Of a stretch of DNA of 64,000 nt, positions 32,128-40,748 are shown in pieces (position 1 is the first letter of the stretch; the number at the start of each line of letters is the position of its first letter). A program made the translations under genes and the position numbers. This stretch comes from CAYFFZ01 sp049976505 (GTDB lineage Archaea; Thermoproteota; Nitrososphaeria; Conexivisphaerales; UBA164). The stretch is taken from positions 28,043 through 92,042 of the forward strand of contig JBMFIC010000005.1 of assembly GCA_049976505.1 (NCBI GenBank), written 5' to 3'. A model generated the notes under the pieces. The model did not search any database. It saw only the letters and a program-made list of their open reading frames with translations, and was not told the DNA's origin.

Positions 32128-33456
32128 ATGAACGTTATCGTGGTAGGTGGCGGCGCGGCTGGAATGAGCGCCGCCTCAAGGGTCAGGAAGCTTCTCCCAG
32201 ACTCAAGCATCAAGGTCTTTGAGGAGTCCTCCTACGTATCCTACGCTCCCTGCGGGATACCTTACTACGTGGAGGGCCTTGTGGGCGACATAAACGCGCT
32301 AGTCACGTACACGCCGGAGTTCTTCAGGAAGGAGAGGAGGATAGACGTCTACGTTAGGACGAGGGTTACAAGGGTTGACAGGGGAGCTGCAGAGGTGACA
32401 TACGTAGGGGATGGGGGAGAGAGGACGGAGAAGTACGACTACCTTATACTGGCAACCGGAGCCGCTTCGTTCGTGCCAAACAGCAAGTGGCTGGAGGTTA
32501 GCCACGTGTACGCGCCGAGGCACCTCGAGGACGGGGACAGGATCAGGGCTGACCTCAGCAGGATGGACGAGGTCGCCGTGATCGGGGGAGGCTACGTTGG
32601 GGTTGAGATGGCCGAGGCCCTCTCGAAGCAGAACAAGAAGGTCACCGTGCTGGAGATGAAGAGGATAATGCCAAACCTGGATCCGGACTACTCGGCGATG
32701 ATAAGGGGGGAGATGGAGAGGAGGGGGATAAGGGTGATCGAGGGCTTCAGGGTCGTGGACCTGGAGAACAGCGGCGACAAGGTCAGGATAATAGGAGAGA
32801 AGGACCAGATGCTCTTCGACGCTGCGGTGGTTGGAATAGGGGTCAGGCCTAACACAGACCTCGCGAGACAGATGGGGCTGAAGATAGGCGAGACCGGGGC
32901 GATATGGGTCGACGAGCACATGAGGACCAGCGATGAAAGGGTCTACGCCGCAGGCGACAACGTAGAGGTCAACGACCTTGTCGTCAAGGGGAGGAAGAGA
33001 TACGCTCCGTTTGCCCCAGAGGCCAACAAGGAGGGATACGTAGCGGGATCAAACGTGGGAGGGATGAAGCTTACCTTCCCGGGAAGCGCAGGGGCCTCGA
33101 TAACCAAGTTCTACGACCTTGAGATCGGCACCGTCGGGCTGACAGAGGAAGAGGCGAGGAAGCACGGCATCGATCCATATCCGGTGAAGATAAAGCACAA
33201 CGCGAGGGCGAGCTACTACCCCCCGCAGGACAGCATATTCATGAAAGTCGTCTTCGACAGGCAGAGAAAGGTACCGGTTGGAGCGCAGATAGTCGGGAAG
33301 AACGTCTGGGGGAGGCTGGCCTACCTTTCGCTTGCGATAGAGAACCAGATAACGGTTGACCGCATGTTCTTCTCGGGCGTTCCGTACGCCCCTCCGTTCG
33401 CTCCTGTTTGGGATTCGCTGATAATAGCCTCGAGGATTTTCTATGAACATGTATGA
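32128..33456 (+). CDS. CoA-disulfide reductase / NAD(P)H oxidase-like flavoprotein
   Basis: A 442-aa FAD and NAD(P)H-dependent pyridine nucleotide-disulfide oxidoreductase. FAD binding is at VVGGGAAGMSAASRVRKL (5-22). The redox cysteine is Cys42 in SYAPCGIPYYVEG, as in CoA-disulfide reductases and Nox-type enzymes. The second nucleotide site is AVIGGGYVGVEMAEAL, and YAAGDNVEVND closes FAD binding. Single-cysteine chemistry suggests CoA disulfide, sulfur or oxygen as acceptor. A TATA-like aacgtttattat precedes the ATG. The regulator gene overlaps its 3' end. Confidence 0.88.
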   Translation: MNVIVVGGGAAGMSAASRVRKLLPDSSIKVFEESSYVSYAPCGIPYYVEGLVGDINALVTYTPEFFRKERRIDVYVRTRVTRVDRGAAEVTYVGDGGERTEKYDYLILATGAASFVPNSKWLEVSHVYAPRHLEDGDRIRADLSRMDEVAVIGGGYVGVEMAEALSKQNKKVTVLEMKRIMPNLDPDYSAMIRGEMERRGIRVIEGFRVVDLENSGDKVRIIGEKDQMLFDAAVVGIGVRPNTDLARQMGLKIGETGAIWVDEHMRTSDERVYAAGDNVEVNDLVVKGRKRYAPFAPEANKEGYVAGSNVGGMKLTFPGSAGASITKFYDLEIGTVGLTEEEARKHGIDPYPVKIKHNARASYYPPQDSIFMKVVFDRQRKVPVGAQIVGKNVWGRLAYLSLAIENQITVDRMFFSGVPYAPPFAPVWDSLIIASRIFYEHV

Positions 33457-34000
33457 GCTCTCGGACATAAAGAAGCTCAGGAAGGCCCTCGGGCTCTCCC
33501 AGAGGGCCCTGGCAAAGCTCTCCGGGCTCAGCCAGTCCTACATAGCGAAGATAGAGAGGGGAACCATAGACCCTAGCTACAGCAAGGTCCAGAGGATATT
33601 CAGGGCGCTCGAAAGCGTCAGATCATCGGCAGTTAAGGCTGCGGGCGAGGTAATGACGACAGACCTCAAGTACGTGAGGGTAGGGGACAGGGTTTCGCAG
33701 GCCATAAAGCTCATGCAGGAGCACTCAATCAGCCAGCTACCGGTGCTGAACGAGGAGGGGAGCGTAGTTGGCATGGTGACAGAGTCATCGCTGATACAGA
33801 GGGTGCTGAAGGAGAGGGACATAAGGAAGGTCCAGGACGCCACCATAGAGAGCGTCATGGATCCGCCGTACCCCATAGTTGACGAGTCCACGCCGATAAA
33901 CATAGTCATTTCAATACTCACCTTCTACAACGCCGTTCTCGTGTCAAGGAAGGGAAAAGTGATAGGTATAATAACCCGTTCTGACATACTTAGAGCTTAA
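33443..34000 (+). CDS. XRE-type HTH plus CBS-pair transcriptional regulator
   Basis: A 185-aa protein joining an N-terminal lambda-repressor-like HTH (about 9-60; KALGLSQRALAKLSGLSQSY) with two CBS domains (about 68-123 and 128-185; LMQEHSISQLPVLNEEG and FYNAVLVSRKGKVIGII). CBS pairs often bind adenosyl compounds such as SAM or AMP. Its neighbours are the CoADR-like gene (14-base overlap) and SAM synthetase (starts one base after its stop). A SAM-sensing autoregulator is an attractive but unproven idea. It starts at ATG 33443 or 33449. Confidence 0.87.
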   Translation: MNMYELSDIKKLRKALGLSQRALAKLSGLSQSYIAKIERGTIDPSYSKVQRIFRALESVRSSAVKAAGEVMTTDLKYVRVGDRVSQAIKLMQEHSISQLPVLNEEGSVVGMVTESSLIQRVLKERDIRKVQDATIESVMDPPYPIVDESTPINIVISILTFYNAVLVSRKGKVIGIITRSDILRA

Positions 34001-34001
34001 G

Positions 34002-35186
34002 ATGATCATACATGCCAAAAAGGCACCAGGCTATGAACCCTCAGCGGAATTTGTAGAGAGGAAGGGCAAGGGACATCCAGACACCATATGCGACGGTGTT
34101 AGCGAGAAGCTGAGCGTCTCGCTCAGCAGGTACTACCTTGAGAGGACTGGCAGAATACTTCACCACAACGTTGACAAGGCCATCCTGGTCGGCGGACAGT
34201 CGAGGGCGTGGTTCGGAGGAGGGGAGGTCCTGGAGCCCATATACATAATGCTGGTTGGCAGGGCAACTGGAAGGATAGATAAGGACGAGCTCGTGCCTAT
34301 AGGAAGGCTGGCGGTTGAGGCCGCGAAGTCCTACATAAGGGAGAACTTCAGGTACCTGGATCCGGACACCCACATAATAGTGGACTACAGGATAAAGCAG
34401 GGGAGCGTGGACCTCGTCAAGAACTTCGAGGCTGGAAACGACATCCCGCTGGCCAACGACACGAGCTTCGGGGTTGGCTTCTACCCATACACGGAGACCG
34501 AGCAGCTGGTCCTGGAGGTTGAGAAGTACCTTAACTCGGAGAAGGGAAAGAGGGAGTTCCCGGAGACCGGCGAGGACGTGAAGGTCATGGCCGTGAGGAA
34601 CGAGGACCAGATAAGGCTGACCATAGCGGTGGCGATGATATCCAAGCTGATAAAGAGCGAGAAGGAGTACGTCGAGGTAAAGAAAAGGCTCACTGACAGG
34701 CTGTACGAGATAGCCTCGGAAATAACGAAGAAGAAAGTTGAGCTGGTGATAAACGGGGCCGACAAGCCGGAGAAGGGCATATACTACCTTACCGTAACGG
34801 GAACGAGCGCTGAGAGCGGGGACGACGGGCAGGTCGGCAGGGGAAACAGGGCGAACGGGCTGATCACGCCCTTCAGGCCCATGAGCCTTGAGGCGACTGC
34901 TGGAAAGAACCCAGTAAGCCACACGGGCAAGCTCTATTCGATACTCGCGATGGACATAGCGAAGAAGCTTGTTGAGGAAAACAAGCACATAAAAAGCGCG
35001 AACGTCTACATGCTGAGCCAGATAGGGGCCCCGATAACGGAGCCCCAGGCAGTTTACGTCGAGGCGAACACGGACCTGAGCCAGGAAGCGCTCAGCAGCT
35101 ATGCTGAGAGCGTTGCAAAGGAGCAGCTGCAGGAGGCCCCGAAGCTCTGGAGAAGGATCATAGAGGGCAGGGTATCTCTGTACTGA
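34002..35186 (+). CDS. mat: S-adenosylmethionine synthetase, archaeal type
   Basis: Makes SAM from methionine and ATP. The 394-aa protein is of the archaeal MAT family, unlike bacterial MetK. Typical segments are ERKGKGHPDTICDGVSEKLS, HHNVDKAILVGGQSRAWFGG, GNDIPLANDTSFGVGF and SAESGDDGQVGRGNRANGLI. It starts with ATG one base after the CBS regulator stop. The next gene, MTHFR-like, starts one base after its own stop. SAH hydrolase is at 5 kb. Confidence 0.95.
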   Translation: MIIHAKKAPGYEPSAEFVERKGKGHPDTICDGVSEKLSVSLSRYYLERTGRILHHNVDKAILVGGQSRAWFGGGEVLEPIYIMLVGRATGRIDKDELVPIGRLAVEAAKSYIRENFRYLDPDTHIIVDYRIKQGSVDLVKNFEAGNDIPLANDTSFGVGFYPYTETEQLVLEVEKYLNSEKGKREFPETGEDVKVMAVRNEDQIRLTIAVAMISKLIKSEKEYVEVKKRLTDRLYEIASEITKKKVELVINGADKPEKGIYYLTVTGTSAESGDDGQVGRGNRANGLITPFRPMSLEATAGKNPVSHTGKLYSILAMDIAKKLVEENKHIKSANVYMLSQIGAPITEPQAVYVEANTDLSQEALSSYAESVAKEQLQEAPKLWRRIIEGRVSLY

Positions 35187-35187
35187 A

Positions 35188-35880
35188 TTGAGGATATTTC
35201 TTGAGCTGCCGGAGATCTTTTACTCGAATTATTCCAAGGTTATCGAGTCTGTAAGGGGCTGGACGGAAGCAATAGACGGCGTTTTCGTTCCAGACCTACC
35301 CCTGGGAAAGGCAACGCTGGACCTCTGCGCCTACTATGAGGAGCTCAGAGACGCTCTTCAGGGCGCCGAGATCATACCTGTGCAGTCAGTGGGCCACAGG
35401 AGCATGGCTGCCAACAAGTCTAGGCTTCAGTGCCTCAGGCTCAAGGGAGCAAGGAGGGTCCTGCTGGTTCAGGGTCCCCAGAAGTGCACGAAGGTCAGCG
35501 AGATCCTTGGCTACGCGGTCTCAAGGTTCATGGTGGGCTCGGTGCTCAGCGAAAGAACCCTGGAGTCGAGGATCAGGGCCGGGGTTGCGTTCTTCGTGAC
35601 CCAGCTTTTTCCTGACGAGAGTTACCTATCGCTGGCGGAGGGCCTTGGGGGAAGGGAGCTGTACATCTCTGTGGCTGTCTCGGACAGGGCCGAGGACTAC
35701 CTGAGGCTAAGGGAGATGGGGTTCAGAGTGCCGCCGGAGATCCTGCAGGGTGGTGACATCAGGGAGGGGCTCAGGTCCTACATAAGGAGGGTCGAGGGGA
35801 TCGCAGGTCCCGCGCCAGGGATATACGCGGTTCCCCTCTCAAGATCGGCCGACATCGGGGCGTTTTTCGAAAACCTGTGA
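35188..35880 (+). CDS. Short methylenetetrahydrofolate-reductase-like barrel protein
   Basis: A 230-aa protein that matches the MTHFR fold in two places: KSRLQCLRLKGARRVLLVQG, where the family has the folate and FAD-binding strand after R-x-N, and AGVAFFVTQLFPDES, like the family GADFIITQLFFD. It is shorter than bacterial MetF. It sits directly after SAM synthetase (TTG at 35188), so it may provide or sense methyl groups from a C1 carrier in the methionine cycle. Flavin use cannot be verified from sequence. Confidence 0.6.
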   Translation: MRIFLELPEIFYSNYSKVIESVRGWTEAIDGVFVPDLPLGKATLDLCAYYEELRDALQGAEIIPVQSVGHRSMAANKSRLQCLRLKGARRVLLVQGPQKCTKVSEILGYAVSRFMVGSVLSERTLESRIRAGVAFFVTQLFPDESYLSLAEGLGGRELYISVAVSDRAEDYLRLREMGFRVPPEILQGGDIREGLRSYIRRVEGIAGPAPGIYAVPLSRSADIGAFFENL

Positions 35881-35888
35881 GATGTTGC

Positions 35889-35907
35889 ATTTTTATTAAT
35901 TTTTTTA
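35889..35907 (+). terminator. Poly-T terminator after the SAM synthetase operon
   Basis: Two T-runs (five and seven or more) follow within 20 bases of the MTHFR-like stop codon. Archaeal RNA polymerase terminates at such oligo-T stretches. Confidence 0.5.
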
Positions 35908-36091
35908 TAAAAAATTTGGAGAATTTCTTACGATTTACGTATTTTTGGATTTTATTGAAAAATAAGGCCAGAAAATTGAATAAACTTTATAATTAAAGGG
36001 GTTAAAATGCGCACATTTTTCATTAAATTCCGGATTTTAACGAAAGAGTTTTCTTTGAAATTAATTTGTTATAATTAATTTAAAACCTAAG

Positions 36092-36101
36092 ATTTATAAA
36101 A
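36092..36101 (+). promoter_or_regulatory. TATA box of ilvB
   Basis: The sequence atttataaaa is centred about 27 bases before the ATG at 36124, predicting a leaderless transcript for the branched-chain operon. Confidence 0.55.
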
Positions 36102-36123
36102 ACAGCTCCGTATATGTCTGCAA

Positions 36124-37800
36124 ATGGGCGAGTACTTAACAGGAGCTCAGGCCCTTGTGAGGGCCCTTGAGAGGGAGAACGTTGAGGTTATATTCGGGAT
36201 ACCCGGAGGGGCCACCCTGCCATTTTATGACGCTCTTAAGGACTCAAAGATAAGGCACATCCTGGCGAGGCACGAGCAGTCGGCGGCGCACATGGCCGAT
36301 GGATACGCGAGGGCGTCAGGTAGGGTCGGGGTATGCACAGCCACCTCGGGGCCAGGGGCAACGAACCTCCTGACCGGGGTGGCCACCGCGTACCTCGACT
36401 CTTCGCCGGTTGTCGCGATAACCGGACAGGTCGCGAGGGCTTACATAGGGAAGGACGCTTTTCAGGAGATAGACACGGTGGGCATCTACTCGCCCGTGGT
36501 CAAGTACGCATTTCAGCCGCTCTCGGCATCTGAGATACCTTACACCGTGAGGGCTGCCTTCTACCTCGCCAGCACCGGCAGGCAGGGCCCGGTCCTCATT
36601 GACCTTCCAAAGGACGTCCAGACCGAGTCGGCCGAGATGGAGTTCCCCCAGGAGGTCAGGATAAAGGGGTACGAGCCGTACGTGAGGCCCAACCCGGAGA
36701 GCGTTAGGGAGGCAGCAAAGCTGATACTGCAGGCCCAGAAGCCCATATTCCTGCTCGGAGGAGGGGCCGTCAAGTCAAACGTTGGGCCGCAGGTCCTCGA
36801 GCTTGCCGAGATGCTGATGATACCCATAGCCACGACGCTCATGGGCAAGGGGGCTGTTCCTGAGAACCACTTCCTCGCAGTGGGGCCGATAGGCATGCAC
36901 GGCACGTACCACGCAAACACGCTGATCATGGAGAGCGACCTGATAATAGGGGTAGGGGTCAGGTTCTCCGACAGGACCACCATGGACGTCGGCGAGTTCT
37001 CGAAGGAGAGGCTGATACTTCACTTCGACATAGACCCCACCGAGGCAAGGAAGAACATACCGAACGAGTTCCCGATAATCGGAGACCTGAAGGAGTCGAT
37101 GCTCATGCTCGTGCAGGAGATCAGGAAGATGATGCCCTACAAGAAGGACACGCCGTGGTACAGGAGGGTGAAGGAGCTCAAGGACTACTACGAGGACAGG
37201 GTGTTCGGGGAGAACGTAAGGAGCCCCTACATAATCAAGAAGATAAGGGAGTACCTCAGGCCTGAGGACATAGTAACGACCGAGGTCGGACAGGCCCAGG
37301 CCTGGGCAGAGCTCTTCTACAAGGCCCTCAGGCCAAGGACCTTCATAACCAGCGGAGGCCTTGGAACCATGGGCTTCGGGTTCCCGGCAGCCATAGGCGC
37401 AAAGGTAGCAAGGTTTGACAGCACGGTAGTGGACATAGCAGGCGACGGCAGCTTCCTGATGACGTCCAACAGCCTTGCGACGAGCGTGAAGGAGGGGATA
37501 CCAGTGGTCGTGGTGATACTGAACAACTCGGCCCTTGGAATGATAGCCCAGTGGCAGAGGCTTGTGTACAACAACAGGTACATAGCTGCCTGGCTGGGGG
37601 AGTCGCCGAGCTTCCCCGAGCTGGCCAAGGCCTACGGGGCAGAGGGCGTCAGGGTGAACGGCGTTGAGGACTTCGAGAAGCACTTCAAGGAGGCAATAAG
37701 GAGCGAGGTTACCTACGTGATAGACGTGCCCATATCTCCTGAGGAGAACGTGTTCCCGTTCGTGCCAGCTGGGAAGAGCCTGAAGGAGATGATAGTATGA
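36124..37800 (+). CDS. ilvB: Acetolactate synthase, catalytic subunit
   Basis: ThDP enzyme condensing pyruvates (or pyruvate and 2-oxobutyrate) to acetohydroxy acids in valine, leucine and isoleucine synthesis. The 558-aa protein has the catalytic Glu51 in LARHEQSAAHMADGYARASG, the ThDP-binding Gly-Asp-Gly at 440-442 (IAGDGSFLMTSN), and VVVVILNNSALGMIAQWQRL. It starts with ATG 36124. Its stop overlaps ilvN (ATGA). A single complete biosynthetic operon follows: ilvN, ilvC, leuA, leuB. Confidence 0.95.
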   Translation: MGEYLTGAQALVRALERENVEVIFGIPGGATLPFYDALKDSKIRHILARHEQSAAHMADGYARASGRVGVCTATSGPGATNLLTGVATAYLDSSPVVAITGQVARAYIGKDAFQEIDTVGIYSPVVKYAFQPLSASEIPYTVRAAFYLASTGRQGPVLIDLPKDVQTESAEMEFPQEVRIKGYEPYVRPNPESVREAAKLILQAQKPIFLLGGGAVKSNVGPQVLELAEMLMIPIATTLMGKGAVPENHFLAVGPIGMHGTYHANTLIMESDLIIGVGVRFSDRTTMDVGEFSKERLILHFDIDPTEARKNIPNEFPIIGDLKESMLMLVQEIRKMMPYKKDTPWYRRVKELKDYYEDRVFGENVRSPYIIKKIREYLRPEDIVTTEVGQAQAWAELFYKALRPRTFITSGGLGTMGFGFPAAIGAKVARFDSTVVDIAGDGSFLMTSNSLATSVKEGIPVVVVILNNSALGMIAQWQRLVYNNRYIAAWLGESPSFPELAKAYGAEGVRVNGVEDFEKHFKEAIRSEVTYVIDVPISPEENVFPFVPAGKSLKEMIV

Positions 37801-38291
37801 GGAGGGAGAGGGTCTTCTTCATAACAGCGGCCAACAAGCCAGGAGTTCTCTTCAGGATAACGAACGTGTTCAGAAGGAGGAGCTTCAACATAGAGAGCGT
37901 GACGGTGGGGAAGACCCTTAGCCCCGACGAGGCCCAGATAATAATAACCATAAACGCCGACGACGAGGAGGCCGACAGCTTCGCGAGGATGGTAAGGAAG
38001 CTCATAGACGTGTACGAGGTGGTTGAGGCCCCCAGGGACGCCTGCTACGTTCAGGAGCTCGTCGTGGCCAAGGTCGCCGAGTGGAGCGAGGAGCTCGAGG
38101 CGATAGCAGCCAAGTACGGGGCGGAGGTCCTGAGGAACGGAATAATCATAGTCAAGTACGCCGGGGAGCCTTCGAAAGTAGAAGAGCTGGTAAGCGAGCT
38201 CTCGAGGTTCAGAATAACACATATATCAAGGACGGGAATTACCGCTGTGGTGAAAGAGGATGGTAAAGATATACTACGATTCGGACGCTGA
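37797..38291 (+). CDS. ilvN: Acetolactate synthase, regulatory subunit
   Basis: The 164-aa small subunit has an N-terminal ACT domain (about 3-75; FFITAANKPGVLFRITNVFR and RRRSFNIESVTVG), the site of valine feedback in this family. A C-terminal domain follows, with VKYAGEPSKVEELVSEL and RFRITHISRTGITAVV. It overlaps ilvB by four bases and ilvC by 32 bases, so translation of the three is closely coupled. Confidence 0.94.
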   Translation: MRRERVFFITAANKPGVLFRITNVFRRRSFNIESVTVGKTLSPDEAQIIITINADDEEADSFARMVRKLIDVYEVVEAPRDACYVQELVVAKVAEWSEELEAIAAKYGAEVLRNGIIIVKYAGEPSKVEELVSELSRFRITHISRTGITAVVKEDGKDILRFGR

Positions 38292-39249
38292 CCTGAAGGC
38301 GCTCAGCGGAAGGACTGTAGCGGTGATCGGGTACGGGAGCCAGGGCAGGGCCCATGCCCTGAACCTGAGGGACTCAGGGGTAAACGTGGTGGTAGGCGTA
38401 AGGGAGAACGGGAGGTCCTGGGAGGCTGCGAGGGCCGATGGCTTCAGGCCCAGGAGGATAGATGAAGCGGCCAGGGAGGGGGACCTGATAGCCCTCCTCA
38501 TACCAGACACGGAGCACAGGGAGGTCTATGAAAGGCAGATAGCGCCAGCCCTCAGGGAGGGAAAGGCCCTTCTGTTCGCCCACGGCTACAGCATAAGGTA
38601 CGGGCTGATCAGGCCACCCCAGTACGTTGACGTCGTAATGGTGGCGCCCAAGTCTCCGGGGCCAAAGCTCAGGGAGGCGTTCACCCAGGGCTTCGGGGTT
38701 CCCTCGCTGGTCGCGGTTCACCAGAACTACACTGGAAAAGCAAGGGAAACGGCGCTTGCCTACGCGAAGGGCCTCGGCTCAACGAGGGTTGGGGTCATAG
38801 AGACCACCTTTGCCGATGAAACAGAGGAGGACCTGTTCGGGGAGCAGGCGGTTCTCGTGGGAGGGCTCATGTATCTGATAAAGAACGGCTTCGACGTCCT
38901 AGTTGAGAACGGATATCCACCGGAGCTGGCGTACTTCGAGGTCCTTCACGAGATGAAGCTCATAGTGGATCTCGTGTACAGCTCTGGCATAACGGGGATG
39001 CTGAGGGCAGTGAGCGACACTGCCAAGTACGGCGGAATAACCAGGGGCCCGGTGGTCATAGACGAAAGCGTCAAGGAGAGGATGAAGAGGCTCCTGGAGG
39101 ACATAAGGAACGGGAGCTTTGCCCAGGAGTGGACCGGAAACCCAGAGGAGAGCAGGAGAAGGCTCCAGGAGCTCATGAAGGAAGTGGAGGGCTGGGAGAT
39201 CGAGAGGGTTGGAAAGTTCATAAGGAGGATGGCCGGGCTGGAGAAATGA
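38260..39249 (+). CDS. ilvC: Ketol-acid reductoisomerase
   Basis: Second common step of branched-chain amino acid synthesis. The 329-aa class I enzyme begins MVKIYYDSDADLKALSGRTV and has the NAD(P)-binding GYGSQGRAHALNLRDSGVNV (24-43) and VAPKSPGPKLREAF. The catalytic-domain signature is ETTFADETEEDLFGEQAVL, with the metal-binding Asp and Glu. The start is inside ilvN. The stop overlaps leuA by four bases (ATGA). Confidence 0.95.
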   Translation: MVKIYYDSDADLKALSGRTVAVIGYGSQGRAHALNLRDSGVNVVVGVRENGRSWEAARADGFRPRRIDEAAREGDLIALLIPDTEHREVYERQIAPALREGKALLFAHGYSIRYGLIRPPQYVDVVMVAPKSPGPKLREAFTQGFGVPSLVAVHQNYTGKARETALAYAKGLGSTRVGVIETTFADETEEDLFGEQAVLVGGLMYLIKNGFDVLVENGYPPELAYFEVLHEMKLIVDLVYSSGITGMLRAVSDTAKYGGITRGPVVIDESVKERMKRLLEDIRNGSFAQEWTGNPEESRRRLQELMKEVEGWEIERVGKFIRRMAGLEK

Positions 39250-40748
39250 GCAGAAGGGTATACGTCTTCGATACGACGCTCAGAGATGGGGAGCAGACCC
39301 CCGGCGTCAGCCTGAGCCCTGACGACAAGCTTGAGATAGCAAGGGCGGTGGACGCGCTGGGGGTTGACGTGATAGAGGCCGGATTTCCGGCAGCAAGTGA
39401 GGGCGAGAGGGTAGCTGTCTCAAGGATCGCGTCGGCAGGCCTGAGGGCAAAGGTCGCGGCCCTCGCGAGGCTGAACAGGGCAGACATAGACGCCGCCCTC
39501 TCGACGGGCATAAGGAGGATACACGTCTTCATAGCAACCTCCGACATACACCTGCAGTACAAGCTCAAGAAGTCAAGGGAGGAGGTCCTTCAGATAATCA
39601 GGGAGAACATAGCCTACGTGAGGGAGAGGAACAGGGATGTTGAGATAGAGTACTCAGCCGAGGACGCTACCAGGAGCGAGAAGAGCTTCCTCCTGAGGGC
39701 CTTCCTCACAGCGGCCGAGAGCGGCGCACAGGTTCTTGACATAGCCGACACGGTAGGAATAGCCTCCCCCGAGCTCATAAGGGACCTCGTCTCGAGCGTG
39801 AAGAGGGAGATACCCGACAGGACAGTAAGCGTTCATCTCCACAACGACCTTGGACTCGCAACTGCGAACACGCTCGCCGCCGTGCAGGCAGGAGCTGACC
39901 AGTTCCACGGGACAGTGAACGGCATAGGGGAGAGGGCAGGAAACGCAAGCATAGAGGAGATAGCGGTAGCCCTGAAGGTCCTGTACGGGATAGAGACCGG
40001 AATAGAGTTCAGGAAGATCTACGAGACCTCCAAGCTGGTCGAGAAGCTCACGGGGGTGAGGATCGCCAGGAACAAGCCCATTGTGGGGGAGAACGCTTTC
40101 GGCCACGAGAGCGGCATACACACCCACGGAATACTTAGCAACCCCCAGACGTATGAGCCGATAAGCCCTGAGATGGTGGGAAGGAGGAGATGGTTCATGG
40201 CCGGGAAGCTGGCCGGGAGCCACGGGATAGCTGCCCAGCTGAAGGAGATGGGGATAGCCGTTACCGAGGAGCAGCTGAAGGAGATCGTGAAGAGGGTGAA
40301 GGCTATAGGGGACATGGGCAAGCAGGTTACCGACGCAGACCTCTACGCGATAGCCATGTCGGTCACCGGGAGCTCGCCAAAGAAGTACGTGGACCTCAAG
40401 GGAATAGTCTCCGTTACGGGGATGAACATATCCCCGACCACGTCGATAAGGATCGAGTTCAGGGATAGGACCTTCGAGTACGCCAGCACTGGAATAGGGC
40501 CAGTTGACGCATCTCTAAAGGCCATCCAGAAGGCTCTGGAGGGGGTGCTGAAGGTGAACCTCCTGGAGTACAGCCTGGACGCGATAACAGGAGGATCAGA
40601 CTCGCTCGCCCAGGTCAGCATAAAGGTGGAGGACGAGGAGGGACACATAGCATCTGCAACCGCCACCGGGCCTGACATAGTCATGACCAGCGTTGAGGCA
40701 ATGATCGACGGGATAAACAAGCTCCTTCTGAAGAGGGAATCGTCGTAA
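39246..40748 (+). CDS. leuA: 2-isopropylmalate synthase
   Basis: Condenses acetyl-CoA with 2-oxoisovalerate, the first leucine-specific step. The 500-aa protein has the HMGL-like barrel opening VFDTTLRDGEQTPGVSL, the metal and catalytic segment SVHLHNDLGLATANTLAAV, NGIGERAGNASIEEI and a FGHESGIHTHGIL segment. The C-terminal LeuA allosteric domain (about 380-495) is present. ATG 39246 overlaps the ilvC stop. Citramalate synthase is an alternative in the same family, but the operon context supports LeuA. Confidence 0.88.
   Translation: MSRRVYVFDTTLRDGEQTPGVSLSPDDKLEIARAVDALGVDVIEAGFPAASEGERVAVSRIASAGLRAKVAALARLNRADIDAALSTGIRRIHVFIATSDIHLQYKLKKSREEVLQIIRENIAYVRERNRDVEIEYSAEDATRSEKSFLLRAFLTAAESGAQVLDIADTVGIASPELIRDLVSSVKREIPDRTVSVHLHNDLGLATANTLAAVQAGADQFHGTVNGIGERAGNASIEEIAVALKVLYGIETGIEFRKIYETSKLVEKLTGVRIARNKPIVGENAFGHESGIHTHGILSNPQTYEPISPEMVGRRRWFMAGKLAGSHGIAAQLKEMGIAVTEEQLKEIVKRVKAIGDMGKQVTDADLYAIAMSVTGSSPKKYVDLKGIVSVTGMNISPTTSIRIEFRDRTFEYASTGIGPVDASLKAIQKALEGVLKVNLLEYSLDAITGGSDSLAQVSIKVEDEEGHIASATATGPDIVMTSVEAMIDGINKLLLKRESS

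Larger units (their letters stand above)
35881..36123 (+). promoter_or_regulatory. A+T-rich leader region of the ilv-leu operon
   Basis: This 243-base stretch is far richer in A and T than any neighbouring gap. It carries repeated attaatt and taattt words and no ORF or hairpin I can support. The promoter box is at 36092-36101, so the rest lies upstream of transcription. It may hold binding sites for an Lrp-type regulator or simply be a curved, open promoter region. Confidence 0.35.

Noticed and set aside
34041..34988. 315-codon minus-strand frame across SAM synthetase
   Set aside because: Antisense shadow of a strongly conserved enzyme; low-complexity translation and no promoter.
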